DNA from: Trichostrongylus colubriformis
Lineage: Eukaryota > Nematoda > Chromadorea > Rhabditida > Trichostrongylidae
DNA: 64,000 nucleotides
NCBI GenBank assembly: GCA_963978905.1
Contig: OZ022261.1
Coordinates: forward strand, 1,241,992 to 1,305,991
Direction of reading: 5' to 3'
Under the pieces are notes generated by a model. It was not told where the DNA came from. It ran no database searches and worked only from the letters and a program-made list of their open reading frames with translations. Position numbers and translations under genes: made by a program. Below are positions 9,604 to 24,600 of the stretch, one piece after another (the stretch's first letter is position 1; every line of letters begins with the position of its first letter).

Positions 9604-12600
9604 GTTTGTTATCTCCATTCTCCCGCATCTAACTCTGATAGCAAAAGTATATTTTGAAATGACGTCTGATAGATCTGAAGTAGAATTTACAAAGCAGGTG
9701 GTTCACTAGAACAGAAACGGTGTCAACAAATAAACATCACAGACATGTCCTCACCATTTCTATCTGGAACAGAGATTAAACAGGACTGAAAAGCAAGAGT
9801 GGATAATCACGAAGGCAATCGAGAATAGGGCTATATACATCACACCGCTCCCTTGCCTTGCTCGTTTGAACTGCTGTCGAGGATCAGGCCCCACCTAATG
9901 CACACTAATTACTGTCATTTAATTGTGTGCCGGTCTCTGTAAAAGCCGTCAAAAGAGTGCTCGTTCTGCAGTTGCGTCTCCGCAAGGTACCCGTGATCTC
10001 AACATTTCGGAAACCTCAGCGCAATAACTCTGTGATGAGAAGTTCACTTAATTGTCCTCCCAAGTACAATGCTCTGGAGGCTTCTGTCTGTGCAGTGCCA
10101 CAAAATTTCTCGATATATATTTTCCATGCATTGACGGCGCTGGGGGAATATTGGAATACAGTCATGAAAGAGCAGTAGCGTAGCATCTGTCACTCCATTT
10201 TGATTGCTTCGGTTAGCCAGTCATACCTCTCCAGCGCTTCACTCACTTCTTCCAAGCTTTCTTGTTTTGAAAGTCAGCCTGAGGCAAAGTGACTTTGATT
10301 AACTCCACTACGCAGCCTACTTTCACATGTAAATTGAGTAACCGTTCAAGGAGATTAATCGTGTTGGACAAGTGAGAGGAAACCTTAGTCATCAGTTTTC
10401 ATAGGCTACAGCAGAGAGGACGGAAATTGTCAAGTCATGATCTACTGACGAGCTTTTTTTTTCTAGGACCGTCTTCGTCTTCGAATTCGGCTGAAATGGT
10501 TCTGTAGGAGCAGTAGCTGGCTGGGATCAGCAGTTACCTCTAAAGACGTGATCTCAGTCACGTAGGAGCTATGACTTCTTGATCTGGGGATTTTCGGAGG
10601 AATTACGGTCAAGAATTTTTCAAGCGATCCTACGTTGGATTAAGGGCCTTGCCTTGTAGAAGAGGGCAGTGAAGCTTCTTCATTGATTTGAGGTGTCCCG
10701 GGAGATAAAATCGCGATATTCTCTGTGAAAGATAGCGTGGGTACTATACGGAGAGCAGCAAAAGCTGAGCTCTTTAACTACTGCTTTAGCAATTCGGCAA
10801 ACTAGTTCATCTTCACATTTCGTTATGTACGGGTATACGAGTGCTTGTTGATTTGCTTGGTTGGGTGACACCTACGCGGGAGTTGTAGGACACAGTTTAA
10901 CAGATAATAGAAAACCCTTTCAAGGCAAAGTTATCGTATTTGGTTCCTCATGCAATAGTTTCAGATACCTATTCGGATACCTAGCAGATCTAGCAAGTGG
11001 AAATGAACCTTCCGGAAGCACAACGAAACGTCTCCGTAAGCGCCTACAACGGCAACAAAGCGGACAGATCGGTAAGGAGTTTGTTAAGATTACCTATCCA
11101 TCCAATCCCTGCATCCTTTTTTCTTTAATTGATAACATCGTAACGCTGACTATTTCCATGATTCCAAAGATAGTCACTTGTCGGGTGTACTTACTTTGAG
11201 CTTGTCAGACTATGCCTATTCTAAATGAGAGTAAAATCTGTTCATGCAGCAACTGTCACTAGCCTAAAATGTGAATGTCCATACGTCTCCTTCTTCTATT
11301 TGACATATTGATCCATAAAGAAAGTAATGGAGGCGCCACTCGGAAATTTTGGGGTTCCATGTGCCGAATGTTCCATAGATATGCCTATTCGCACTCACTC
11401 TTCTAAACAGGAACCGATCCCCACTATATATAAAACGCTTCGTCTGTCTGTACGTCCGTCCCTCCGTCTGTCTGTCAAATGGGTATTATATGAGAAACGA
11501 CCTGAGGAGATGGAGACAAGTCTGTTATGGCTAGGGTATGGGACAAGAAGTTGAAAGCACACATGGACCAAGTTAAGCCGCGGAGCTCGCACAGGAATGT
11601 TTCGTTTCATACGAAAAATTATCAATTGGGTTCCAGTATGAGCCAAACGTGGGGAAAAGATGTATTGAGGTCAAAGATGAGTTTCTGAAAGTCATGAGAG
11701 AGGCTTGGGCACAATGGGCGGACCGCACCCCGAGTGGGCGGTCCATACAACAAAAACTCATAACTATGTCACCACGCATCCTTGAGACTAGGAAAGAATT
11801 AGAATTGACCGGTGTCCAAGCTATCTCAAACACAATTGAAAAGAAGGAAAACCCGTCCACAGTGGGCGGAGAGGGTTATTAGTCGGATGACACCCACTGC
11901 AAAAGTAGCAATTTATCTCTAGAATGATCTTGAGACCGGGTGAGAAAGGGAAGTGGTCAGAGGAAGCTGGCTCTGTGAAAGGACGAGAAGTTCCAATGGT
12001 GGGGGGACCTCGGCCGCTACATGAAAAGTAATCTGTGGGAAAGGAGGCCATCTTGGACATTTCCGACTCTCTGCACAAGCCAGTAATTTCGATAGGCAAT
12101 AGTCGCCCCTTGTATACCTGATTCCTCTTTCGCAACTACAGGAGCCACGCCCTATACTCTTTCCTTGAACCGTTCTCCTAGTGCCAACCGCGTTTTCCTT
12201 GTAAAGGGCACCAACTGAGTGCTTGTAAGCTTCTCTCATTGTGAGCGGGGTGTGAGATTAATTGCACTTGTCCGCTTGTCCACTTATTTAAGGTGCACTA
12301 CATAGCCAGGGCATTGCTAACCTCTACCAACTCTTTACTTGTCTCAAAGGCTATGCTGGAATCGAGTTTCCCATTCACAGTACGCCCTTCCCTTTGTGAG
12401 CGCGTCCCTTTCACTGCCTCCAAAAACTCAGCGCTGACCCTATCCATCTTTTCCGACATCCAGATCTTTTGAAACTGAGTTAAAAATTCTGCTGGAGTAC
12501 CGGAGCATACGTCACTCGCGAAACGGCTTTAGAGTAATACGCCATCACTAATGCTATCTTCTCGGCAACATCCACAGTTCGGTCCAGATTAGTAATTCGG

Positions 12601-15600
12601 CCTGGTTTCATATGGTAGTAGCGCGATGATATTTTGATGAGATTTTGGCAACATAACATGAACTCGAAATGGGGCAACTATACCAGTTCGTTGGAATCCT
12701 CGACACCCGTTATGGTAATGGAGCGATTCAAAATGGAGATCAGGGATCAGGATTACGTTGAGGAAACGCTAACCACGTGCATACAAACTATTTTTTCAAG
12801 GGCGTTGTCATGCAGGAGAGAGCAGTGAAGCTCCTTCATTGATTGGAACACCAACCGATACAGGACGCTCGTTCACCTTCGAAGCAGCTCAAAGAATCAT
12901 GAGGGAGCGGTAAGTTAGAAATGACCTGTTTCGTTTATCCCTCTTCAAATGATTTTTCACAAGCATCCTGTCACTCGTATCCTTACCCCGCATCCACTGG
13001 AATTTAGAGATATTTCTGTTCATGCTAGGAAAGAAATCAATGTTCATCCTTCAACTGCTAAGTACCACTTGCCGTATACAATTTTCAAAATACAATAATT
13101 ATCCAATCTGACCTGAAGTTCTTCTGAATGTTTGTGCTTGAATGGAAAATTATGAAGTGGCTAGGTTATGTGTAGTTTGCGCATTTGTAAATATGCTGAT
13201 GGAAGACCACCTTGTTTCTGACATGTGTCAAGCATTAGGCCTTCATTCAAAATTGCGTGACATCTAGGCCGCGTTCATACTTTGCGCACCGACGCCAACA
13301 CCGGCTGTGACGGCGGCGAAATCATGTGCCGTCACCTCAAAAAGATGTTCCGCGTCATGAGCACGAGGTAATAATGGTAGGGCTTAGGAGCAGATATTTG
13401 CATTTGTGAAACGTCGCCTTGAAAGTCGACCTATGCGAAAGTTGTGCTCTCTCTGAGATAAGCGAGGTTTCCTCTAATAGGAACTGCTCTACAGCCACCT
13501 TGCAATCACTGCTGACGGACGTTTACAGGAGTCGTACAAAGAAAGCATTCCAAACGACACACAGGTGTTCTTCCTTCGTAAAACGCCTACTCTCACTTTC
13601 CGCCTACCCAAACTGAGTCGCCACATTCTGAAGAAACTACAGTGCCAAAAGGTCATGCCCTTATTTCTCACATAAACTGTTAGATCAAAAGAATGTGCAA
13701 GTGAGGAGAAAGTTGAGAGCGGTCATACCGATATGCGGAGAGCGCGATGGCACTTTCACAGGGTAACATTGCCAGGAAAGGACCTCAATACATATCGTTC
13801 CGTTATTGCTGGATGTCTGTTGCATGTAGCAGTGACATTGTAAGTTAGACAAGCAGCAACTGCACCCCCAGCCTTATAGAGTCCCGCCATGGCTGTGCCT
13901 TCCATGTCTTCCAAAACCATTTGTGATCTTGGAAATCAACTAATCAATCGGACAGTGGCCGGAGTATTGGCTAGGCACAGACCTATATTGTTTCAACAGT
14001 ATTGTAAGTGGCTTTTGGGCTTGTCCTCAGACGGGGAACGTTTTTTGAAATCTTATATTGTGGAGCAACAGATATCTGTCGCGTACTCTTACACTGGCTT
14101 ACATACGGATCTCGTCTCTAAGTGTGAATTTGAAATAAAAAAGGAACTTTTTGTTGTTGCTTCACGTGCACGTTCTATCCTGTTTTTGTTAGCTGACAAC
14201 TCTTGTGAATTTTCAGGGATGACGCGAGACCCGTCAGCTGTCAGAATTTGCCGGAAATCATATTTGAGGTCAGCTTTGAACCAGTTACAAATTGTTTGTT
14301 CATTATTTGTTGAAGTTTTCCGGATTGTTACGGTGTCTAACTTGGGAAGTGCTTTGACTGCCATGGAACTTAGAAATGAAACCTAGGTGTATCGATATGG
14401 ATCGTATGTTGATTACAGATATGAAAACCAGCATTGCAAAATGCCGTTTTGAAGCGAGTCAGGAGGGATCTAAATTTGCTTGCGTGACTCCTTGACCGGG
14501 TACCTTGCCCAGCGTGGCTCACCAAAAGGTCCAATCGAGCAGATGAACCCGGAACTGGGACTTTTGTACAAAATACTCGTTAGCATCTTCACCTCGCACC
14601 TACTTCGCAACTTGGCAGGTTGCTTGGCAGGATGCATACATTGCATTACTACGGCGAACTGCTAATGCAATTAATACTTCACCATAAATAATTATGAATT
14701 CAGTTGTGGAAATTGGTCGTTCATCGTAACGATTGATTATCTTGCAATTATCTTGCATACTCAACCAAATGAGGACCCTTTTATGTATTTTCATTTGTCG
14801 TTGACCGAATCTGCTTGTAGAGGTAACTGTCATTCGCATCTATCATTCAACTCAGCATTAGTTTTGAAAATCCCTACATTCATTCAGTCCTATATAGATT
14901 TCCTCCCTATTTCATTCTTAATCCTGTACAAAGACCAGAAGGCAGTGCAGCAAATCAAACGAGGTCTTCCAAGATCTGAAGGTGAAGAAGGTGAGCGAAA
15001 CCTGTGAGGTAGGTGTGTGATAAAAGTGCTGGCGAGTATTCAATACAAAAGTAGCACACTCGGTAAAACCACCGTTGCTCACCACTAGCAAGCGCTGCCA
15101 CTAAGCCATGGCACCGTTGCTGCAGCTACGGTTAGCCTCGGTGATGCGTTACTTCAGGCAAGATATCCCGTCGATGAGTCATCGCGAGCAAACTTTGACC
15201 CCTCTTTACTCGCTTTGAGCAACACTTAGCGATTTTGTTTTATTATTGTAAACAGCATTGGAGATCCTACCGATCCACTCAGGTCCCTCTTTCCTGGTAA
15301 GAGGTTTTCGACATGATCAACTTTTTGAGAATTAATTTTAACGAAAAGTTAACACTTTGACCAGTGATATACTAATCGATAGATAGTATGGAGGACAAGA
15401 TTTTCCACCCATCAGTGAATGCACTGATCATGTCCGTTGCACTTGATGTATGTATGTGAAAACTGAAAAACGACTCTTATACAGGGTGTACCACAAGGCC
15501 TTATTATGCTTAGGAGAAAGGATGGGTAATTTAAAGTGGTGGGGGGGGGGAGACGCAGATTTTCAGCGACGTCGAAGCTCCTTTCTCTTCTTAGGGCTCA

Positions 15601-18600
15601 GGCTTAAGTAGATGAGACACTTGAATAACCTGACTGGCTCTGTATGGGATAACCAGAATTTCCAAAGTCTGTCAAAGCAGAGTGTAAGGCACAGAAGCAA
15701 AAATCTATTAAATCGACGGCTAAGGACTGAATCACCAGTTCCCAAGGGAGAATGGCTCTCGAAGTCGATAGGATAAGTTTATTGTGGCCTATTGAGAAAC
15801 AGCCATCAGATCCTATGCATATATTGAACAAAATAATAATTCAGATTGCATTTGATGAAATCGCCATAGTTATCTGAAGAGAAACCTACAGAATTTTTTC
15901 TAGGCGATTCACTGTGATGATGCCAACCTGATAGAGAGACTTCTCGTGGCGCACAGTGTCAACCAACCAATTTCTGCCTCTCCAAGTATAGGTGAGCATT
16001 TTTCACCGAGTCACAGTCTATTATTCTTTAAATATTCAGCCTCTTTCGAGGTAACATGATGTGTCAATAAGATTGCGATTTTCGACCTAAATAAAACCCA
16101 TTTAATGACCTTAGCCCCATAAGTTTGCATTGTAACATTTTTAGACGCTCAGGACGGACTTTTAGGCAGTGTCTTGGCCATGGGTCAGCAACCAGCAAAG
16201 CTAGAATATGCTTCACGAGCAGAGCAGCAGAACCAAATCTCGGTTGCTTACTCTGATACACTGCAGATATATCGACGACTGTTTCAATGTAACATCAACG
16301 CAGTCCGAAATGTGCAGTGTGAAAATTGCTCCCGATTATTGAACGAGCAGTCGTAATTCATTAAGTTTACACGGGAAGTGTCAAAAACTGTGGCTACTTC
16401 TCCTCAATACGCAGGTCAAGTTGTCCAGTGGCATTACCCGGGTGGAGTGGTACGTTACGCCTATCTGCCAAAACATCATGATCCATACGATGCCAGCCCA
16501 TTCTGCTGCTATGAAACATACGGACACTGAGGAGATGATCACAACAGCAATATCAATATCCTCAATGACAATGTTAGACGTCAACTTTCTCGCAACGCAC
16601 TGTACCGGAGGCCCATCATAACGCCGAACCACATTACTTGACCCTACGGGAAACCAGGAGATCGTGGAAAAGTTCGCGCAAGTTATGTGCTTCGCAAGAA
16701 TTTGTGGCGTCACGTTAGAGGAATACAGGAAAGAGAGGCGTAGGAAGGCGACTGGCTGCGTCAAGGAACATCCAGCTGGGAACAGGCGTGGTGTCATAAC
16801 CACCCCCCCCCCCCCCTCTGACAAGCATAAATTGAGGATCATGGTGTAATGTCTTCAATGTTATGTGCTCCATTTTAACGTACGAGACGGAAATTTAGTA
16901 TAGTGGAGGAAATGTTTTGAAGCATTCTGGATCTTCACAAGGAAGCCACGAAGATGATTAACGCGATCTTTTCACGTCGCCGGAAGCGCTAAAACAAAGG
17001 TGGCGCCTCTTCGGGAACTTTGCGAATCGAAACCTTTGAGACTCCTTCAGGCTCTTCGAAGCGTCGAAAAGGTCGAAACGCTATGAGCGTCGACGCTCTA
17101 AAGACAACCCGAGAAGCAAATGAACTTGGTGGCACGCACTGTCTAGTGCTCCTCATCACCTTTATCGCTTGATATCGCTTTCGATTACCCACCATTAATG
17201 TTACAGTTTGCTTCTCATAGTATACAGTAACGGTTGAAAGTTTGGAATCTTCTTAATTTCCCAATTTCTGACTCAGCTTGGCCGTAGACGAGCCAAACTG
17301 TCTCATATTTGCACTGCGGATAGAAAACCAAATGGAGAGCACGAAGGATAGCACACCCTTTCACATTCGAAATTTTTAGTTCATGGTTCTGTTACAAAAA
17401 TGGAGCGTCGAAAGTTTGGACACTTTGATTTCACCCTTCGCATTAATTCAGGGAAAAAAGTTAAAGGGTGATTTCCAAATACAAAATATAAATCATTGCT
17501 TTGTTGTATAGCCACGCTAATCGATTGAGTGGGTATGGTAAAGGAGTCATCTGATGTCTAGACCATAATAGTTAAAAGCAAACCTGGAGCATATCTTTGT
17601 GGGGGCCCAATCGTTGCATAAGGGTGGAAAAGATGTAAATATAAATGTCACATAAAATTATTACGCTAGCACGACAGCCAGAGTTGAGGTGCAAAATCAG
17701 ATGGTGCACTGACTGCGTCATCTCGAAGAATGTGGAATACCATCGGCCAGAAATTCCTTTTTTCCATCTGCGCGAGAAATGAAGGTAAGAAATGACGGTA
17801 GCTCTGAAATAATCGTAATAATTTTCAGGTAGCACAAACACCTTGACAGAGCTGGCTCAACGACGACATGGAGCTGGGGCTCATCGAAGATCCAATGCCA
17901 GCAGCACCGTGTCTATGCAATCGAATTCTCGGTTAGAAAATTTTCATTCACTTTCACCGCACAAACTCTCCTTGAGAATTCTCACTTGTTCCTTACTACT
18001 AAGCCTGAATATGCAGTTTTTATTATGCATGCACTCTTGATTATGAGGAATAGACAGTTTGTGGCGGATTAATCCCTTGTTTTTTCACAGCTTCATTCGT
18101 AATGGATGAAATAGACCGAGCTGAAATAAAAACAATGCAAATATAATAGTAGTGGTGCGCAACTATGATGGGCAAACACAAATAGGATGTTATCTCTCCG
18201 TTAAAAGCTGAAGAAAATCCTTCTTCAGTTTTCTTACAATCCGTAGACATTTAATTCCAACTTCACACAGAATTTTTTTTCCGTTTTCGCACAACCTTCC
18301 TTTATGACGCAGTTTTCTCAAAATTACAGGACCGTGTCAGTACCGTACATCCTGCTCTATTGATTTTTAGCTTTTCCTTTTGAATTATTTTCCTTTTCTA
18401 TCTAACTTTTTCAAAACTTTCATTATATCCTTTATCGGCATTGTCACCACGCTTCTCATGCTCGAAGTTTTCCTTCATTGATGCCAAGGAGGAAACGAGC
18501 TCTGTTTACCAATCAACCTTGTTTCCGTAAAGCGCGGGGATCCTGTTACTTACTCGATTACAGACATTCCATGCTTCTATTATGTAATGGTGGACACAAA

Positions 18601-21600
18601 TAGAGCAACAGGGAAACGTGAACGCCAAACTGCATAGCCTCAACCATCAAAGATGCGGTAACTTTTGACAGTAGCCGCTGTTGGAGTTCAAAAGAAGTCA
18701 TACTTTTTCTCAAACCCATGGACACCTGTGTATCGAAGTTGGCGATAAATCCTGGGCTATTCTAGATAATGATCCATGTATAATACGGAGTACCCGCTTA
18801 GGTGGAATGGGAAGTGGGATGGCACAATTAGTATGCGATGAACCTGGGTTAACACCCATTTTGCCTAATCTCATTGATAAAGTTGGATGCAGGAGCCCCT
18901 CCGCTGAAGTGTGGGGTCAACTTTGCAGAGGTTCAAGGTACGCTTGGAAACTAGATAATGCAAGAATCATTCGTGACCACCTTCTATAATCGACGATTCG
19001 ATGTGTATTCTACTAAGCTACTCAACTGGCTCCTGACCACTTTACATCCATTGCCTATGAAGGTCGCTACTTGCCTGATATTTAAGTATGCTTATCGGCT
19101 CATTTGCTCGCTGCTTGCCACGGCTATTATGCCGGTTTGCGATGAGTTCTTCGCCACCTGATTTCTCACGATTACTTCCAAGAATATTCCAGGGCCATAT
19201 GTGCACAGCACCAGCTACGCAGGGCGAAGGTGGTTCCCTCAACCGATCGTGTAGCATCGGCACAAATCGAAAAATGTTTTTTTCTTCTAAACATTCTCGG
19301 TACATTGGCAACACCCTGGTGTTTACTGTCAATACCCCGTCCCAAGTTTAGAAGAACTCACTCGTTCCGGCCATCTTCTGACAGAGTGCCCCGTCATCTA
19401 TCACTGTTCGCAAGACATTTGCATGGCGATTTATTAGGTTGTCCGGGAAGTTTTCGGACTAAATGCATGGTAGGGTTCAAAAGAACATATCTTTGTCACC
19501 CGATGTTGTGAGCGGACCTAACTTGAGAAGTATGTGTTTCATGTCCGGTATTTGTACCTACCAGCAGCATGTGCGACATATCGTTTCCTGTTCCTAGTAG
19601 TGCCTTCGCATTGGATGACAAGAAGATGCTCTACCGACCAGTTCTGCTTCTACAATACGGCTCTGGTCGATGCGCGAACGAGGCCCATCGCTTTCTGCAG
19701 GAAACAATAAAGGGGCAAGTCCTCAGTCGCTCGACCTGTTTCTACTGGTACCACAAGTTCGACAACGGTGACGAATCGCTCAAGAAATCTCGACCACAAA
19801 CATAGAACAAACGGCTCGTGCACGCTACCTGTGGGTCGACCTAACCTTTCTGTACGCCAACTTCAGACCTTACGAATACTCCAAAATCCACGGTACACGA
19901 TGTCAATAAAGTTGCTAACTACACAATGTTTTCCGACTTCAGTCCGAAAACTTTCCAGACAACCTAATAGTATAGTCACCCGCGATTAAGAGTGGCTGGT
20001 GCAGGATGCACGGTGGAAGCTCTGCTGAAACGGTGCGGGATTTCCGACAGCCAAAGCCCAACGTATGGACGAAAAATTTTTCAACTTGGTGACTGGGCCC
20101 AAAGTCTGAAGAGTGTGAACTCTGGTTCCTGGCTCTACTGCTCTACAGAATTTTGCTGTAACAATCTGATCGTGTCGCTCTCAAATAGAGAATAGATCGG
20201 AATCCTTTTTTTATAGTGATGTTTGGCATGCGTCATTCATGTAATAGCATACTTTATCGAAAATGGCTCTTCTTCTCTGACTGCTGCATGTCATGCAATA
20301 CCGATGCAGTTGGCAAGCTCGTATGAAGGGATCTTACCAGGCAACAGTTGTTTGACAGGTCACGCCAGAATCGTTGATAACATCAGGTTCACTTCCCACG
20401 CTATAGTCTCATTCACAGTTGCCGTCCACGTACCTCTTGGCATTTCATCAGCCCTCGCCTGCTCATCCATTGCATTCAATGGCGATGAAGGGCTGGTGCT
20501 GCAACTATTTGTCTCGATTAACAGATAAGGATAATATATGATTTTGAAGCTGCACTATATTTATTGCTCTTTTCGAGTCGTAAATGAGGCGTTGGCCCTC
20601 ACAGGTATTCAGAGGCTCAGGAGGGAGAAATCAGTATTGAGCGATAAGCAACAATACCTAACACGGAGTATTAGGCAGCAGGTGTCAAGAAAACAACTGT
20701 GCATTAAGAGGTGAGAGTAGAGTGTTGGCCCCAACAGGTGCGCAGTCGTAAGTTAAAACTGAGGATGACTGCAAATGATGACGACTAATAACAGAAAACA
20801 GCAACGACGGGACTATCTATACTTTGATTAGTGGAGGATGTCTGCAGAGATACGAGAAACAGTGGCGAACCTTGATTGACGACCAATGCTTGTTTAGGCT
20901 GAAATGCTCCCTGAGTGAACACCTTTCGTACTCAAGTTATAGAGAAATGAAATACTTCGGTCGCTAACTTGTGGATGTTCCCGTGAATGATGGGTGTTGA
21001 GTGTGTACCCCTACGTCAAGATTTCGTAACGCGGCGGTCGACGTGCGACGCGATACTTTTGAGCTAGGGGCATCCACTTAAAGGAATCGTCCACGGAAAA
21101 TGAGTTTTTGGGTCACCCATATATTTATGTTGTACTTGCCTAATGTTGGCCTCCCCCTTGCAAAATTTCACGCGAAAAAATGTGAATCTGGCTGAGATAC
21201 AGCACCGCAAAGTGCGGTCCCAGTGGGCGGGGCCTCCGTATAAAAGCCTCGTACCGCGTCCGCCGTGGTATGAGACGCATTGTAGGAACAGAAGGTTACG
21301 TAAACAGTCCCACTCTCCGTTCCCAACGGCGGCGGAAGACGGGACGAGCCTTTTACACGGAGGCCCCGCCCACTGGGACCGCACTTTGTGGTGCTGTATC
21401 TCAGCCAGATTTACATTTTTTCGCGTGAAATTTTGCATGAGGGCAACATTAGGCAAATACAACATAAATATATGGGTAACACAAAAACTCACTTTCCGTG
21501 GACGATTCCTTTAAGCGCCCAAAGTGGTTACCTCACATTAGTCTTAGGACACAGCAATCACTTTCAATAGATGCTACGCTGCTAGTCCATACGCAGTCGC

Positions 21601-24600
21601 ACGCTACGGTGCGGCTGCAATCACAGAGACACAGGTGTGGAGAGCAAAGCATTGCGCTTATCACGCTTCAAATTCGTGGACATGGCCTTCGGTTCCCGAT
21701 CACTCAGTTTCGACCATGCCTATTTTAGATCAACCCCTATCCAAACAATGCACTTATCGAGGAGGTCACCCCAATAGGACCACTTCGTTTTCCCCTAAAT
21801 TTTAGAAGAAAGGAAAACCCTTTCACGTCCATGCATGGGCTAAAATATACGCTTGAATGTGCAGATGAGCACTTCAGTGATGTTGGATGCGTAACATTCT
21901 ATAAGAGGCACCCCTCATTGCGATAGCATCTTAGATTGCATATGTCTGCATGATCAGCGTAGTACGGTGCCAGCCAGACTGGTTCATATAGCACTAGATG
22001 ATGCTCTTCGTTTTGAATACAACTTTGTAGAGCTCGCCTGTGCTTGTTTTCTGTTCACGCTCATAATTTTCACCAGGTCCCTCTCGTTGAATCAACAAGA
22101 CCAGCAGTAGCACCTGCATCTTTTTGCGGGATTATTTGATGTTTAGAGATGTAATGCGATTCTCTTTTCACAGTGATGACAGAAAAGGTATGTTGCTGTC
22201 GAACTGCGCCATACACACGCTCTAACATCAGAAGTGTAGCAAAATGCTGGTGCTGAAAACTGCTTTATAATGATAAAAACGCAAAAGAACCAAGAAATTT
22301 CCTTCATCTCAAAGCAGAAAACAAAAACTGTAGGATGAGCGACTCATCTGAATTGCCGCCGAGCAAAATGTGAATAGCCGTCGGTGAGCAGTACGCAGTG
22401 AAATTTTCGGGCCCAGTGTTTATTTGCTGTCCCACTGTGCGTCCCCCGCCATGTGACCGCTGCCTCTTTGCTCGCCGTTTCCCCTCAATTGCCCCATCCC
22501 GGCGGACGTCCCTTTGAGAAGCTCTATCATAGGTGGATTGTTTTTAAGCGCAAAACTTTGTATGCGACTCCTTGCACGCAAGCACAACATAACCATTTCG
22601 GTAGCAGAAAAACTTTAATTCCATGGACGGTCCCTTCAACAGTTCTCTTCCTCACCGGTATGAATCTCACAGATACCATGATGGACTCTATAAAAATGTA
22701 ATAATGCGTTTGAGGTTTACATGTGCGATGACGAATATCCTCCATGTGGCAGTGGCACACAAACGACGAGAAATCACTGAGCTTCTTCTGCGATCTGGTT
22801 ACGATCCAAACCTGCCAGCAGCTTGTCACTGCAAAGGCAAATGCACGGCTACAGGAAACGCTCCTTTGATCTCAGTAATGACACGGTGTGACTTTATAAC
22901 CAATAATTTCCATTTGAATTCTATTCTATCCACAGTTTTTTTTTGCGTTTTCTTATACTCGAGCAATACCGTAGAAATCGTTTGTATCCTGTAATAGTCG
23001 CGCTATCGTCCTTACGATGGAACAGTGTTTTGTCGATCTCGTAAGTATGCAATAATGCCGCTGTTTTCAGAACACCTTCGATGACGCCTGAACTCTGTTC
23101 GACATGTTCGCAGCTTCGAATGGTATCTATACTTGACCAAACACCCCTGGGTGTTGCTGTGCGGGCTCAAAGTAGCGAACTTATCGCTTTGCTTATAGCC
23201 TACGGTGCTGATGTGAATCTAGGTAAGGCAGAGGGCTAATGTCAACCCTACCTCCTTTTAGCAAATGTGTATACTCCTTATCATACTTATTACTCTACAT
23301 CTCAGTCATTGCTCGGCAAAGCTACCATAGGAGGCGGACCAATTTAGAAAGGCGGAGCCTGCTAGACGATGCCTCCTCCAAATCTCAGGAGCGCACCTTT
23401 CATTAAAAACTGCGCTACTTATAGTCTTCTTAGACCCCAAGTTTTCATTTGGATGAATCACTTCAGGAGTTTCTCATGGCCCACATTACTCCTACCTCTG
23501 TCTTTAAATGTAACCAGTTCACCAAAAAAAAAGTACCAACAGGTCTGATCTAGGCTGGACTGGTTCCTAGACAATCTCTGTATGCAACGCATTCTACCGT
23601 TGCACCAGCCTGCTACGATGCCACCAGTTTGTAAAGTAAAGTAGTGATTTTTTGCACTAAGTCGGTGTTTGTGTCATATATCGAGTTAGAGGCCAGATTC
23701 CGCCGATTTTGATTTGCTCGCTTTTGCACCGAATCTCTTATAGTAAGACCAACTGGAATTTGCTTTTCAGCAGTGTTCTGTGCTAGAAGTGCATCCTTAC
23801 ATTTTTCGAAGCAAATAAATCCCGATCTGAATACAAGCTTCTGGAATGTAAGCTCCTGGCGGCACACGACAGCGGCGACAACAGACGACTTTCTGTCGAT
23901 AGCAAGAACCACCTAATCCGCTTGTTACATTTGCACCGCGTAAGAAGAGGAGGGCATAGATGGAGGACACTTCGACAATTCGATGCTGAGTGTGAAAGAC
24001 TTCTTCTTACGAATCCCATGATCTGCTTTTTGGCTTTGGAAAATGCTTCACAAGATTAGGACCCTTGAAAACTTTCTCATAAAATCAGCTTCACCGAGAG
24101 TGAGGTGAATCGACTGAGAAGACACCGTAAATGGTCCCGAATCGCCCTGTTGCACGATAACGCGCAATTGCACACCGCATGGGTCATCGAGACGTCTCTG
24201 CATGGGCACAACATGAAGGCTGAAGAGAGTCCACCGTACGCTCCAAGTCTTGCGCTGAGGGACTATCACATTTTCCCCTCATTACCACACCAAGTGGGAG
24301 GTATTATCTCAATAACGATGTACACTTCGGAACTGGGTCAGAAATTTTTTTCAAGTGTAGGAATGACAGTTTTTGGCGGAACGCCATCATGCACTACATA
24401 CGTTGAAATAAGTGGTGCTTATTGAAATTTCTATTAAAGAGAAAAAACTGCAAGACTTATCCCAATCTGCTAATAATAAGGGGGGTTATCATAATCATAA
24501 CATCATTAGATTCATACTGGAAAATCAATTTGCTTCGCCTTTCTGCAGAATTTGTGTCACTTTATCGCTCTTCACCTCCACAAATGAACTTGTAGACAGA

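Noticed and set aside
11573..12239. Overlapping - strand ORFs of about 100 codons
   Set aside because: Part lies in the R repeat; the rest has no confirmed gag, protease or reverse-transcriptase motif.
16381..16842. 153-codon - strand ORF
   Set aside because: It overlaps the more protein-like + exon at 16415, contains a poly-C-derived Gly run and has no domain or splice support.
20223..20528. 101-codon + ORF as an exon of the large gene
   Set aside because: No donor in a usable phase; the exons at 17931 and 22673 already join in phase.
21064..21514. ORFs of 123-142 codons on both strands at the F1 copy (and similar ones at 0.3-0.8, 26.8-27.4, 36.6-37.0 and 56.4-56.7 kb)
   Set aside because: All copies give similar peptides on both strands because the element is palindromic; it is a non-coding repeat.
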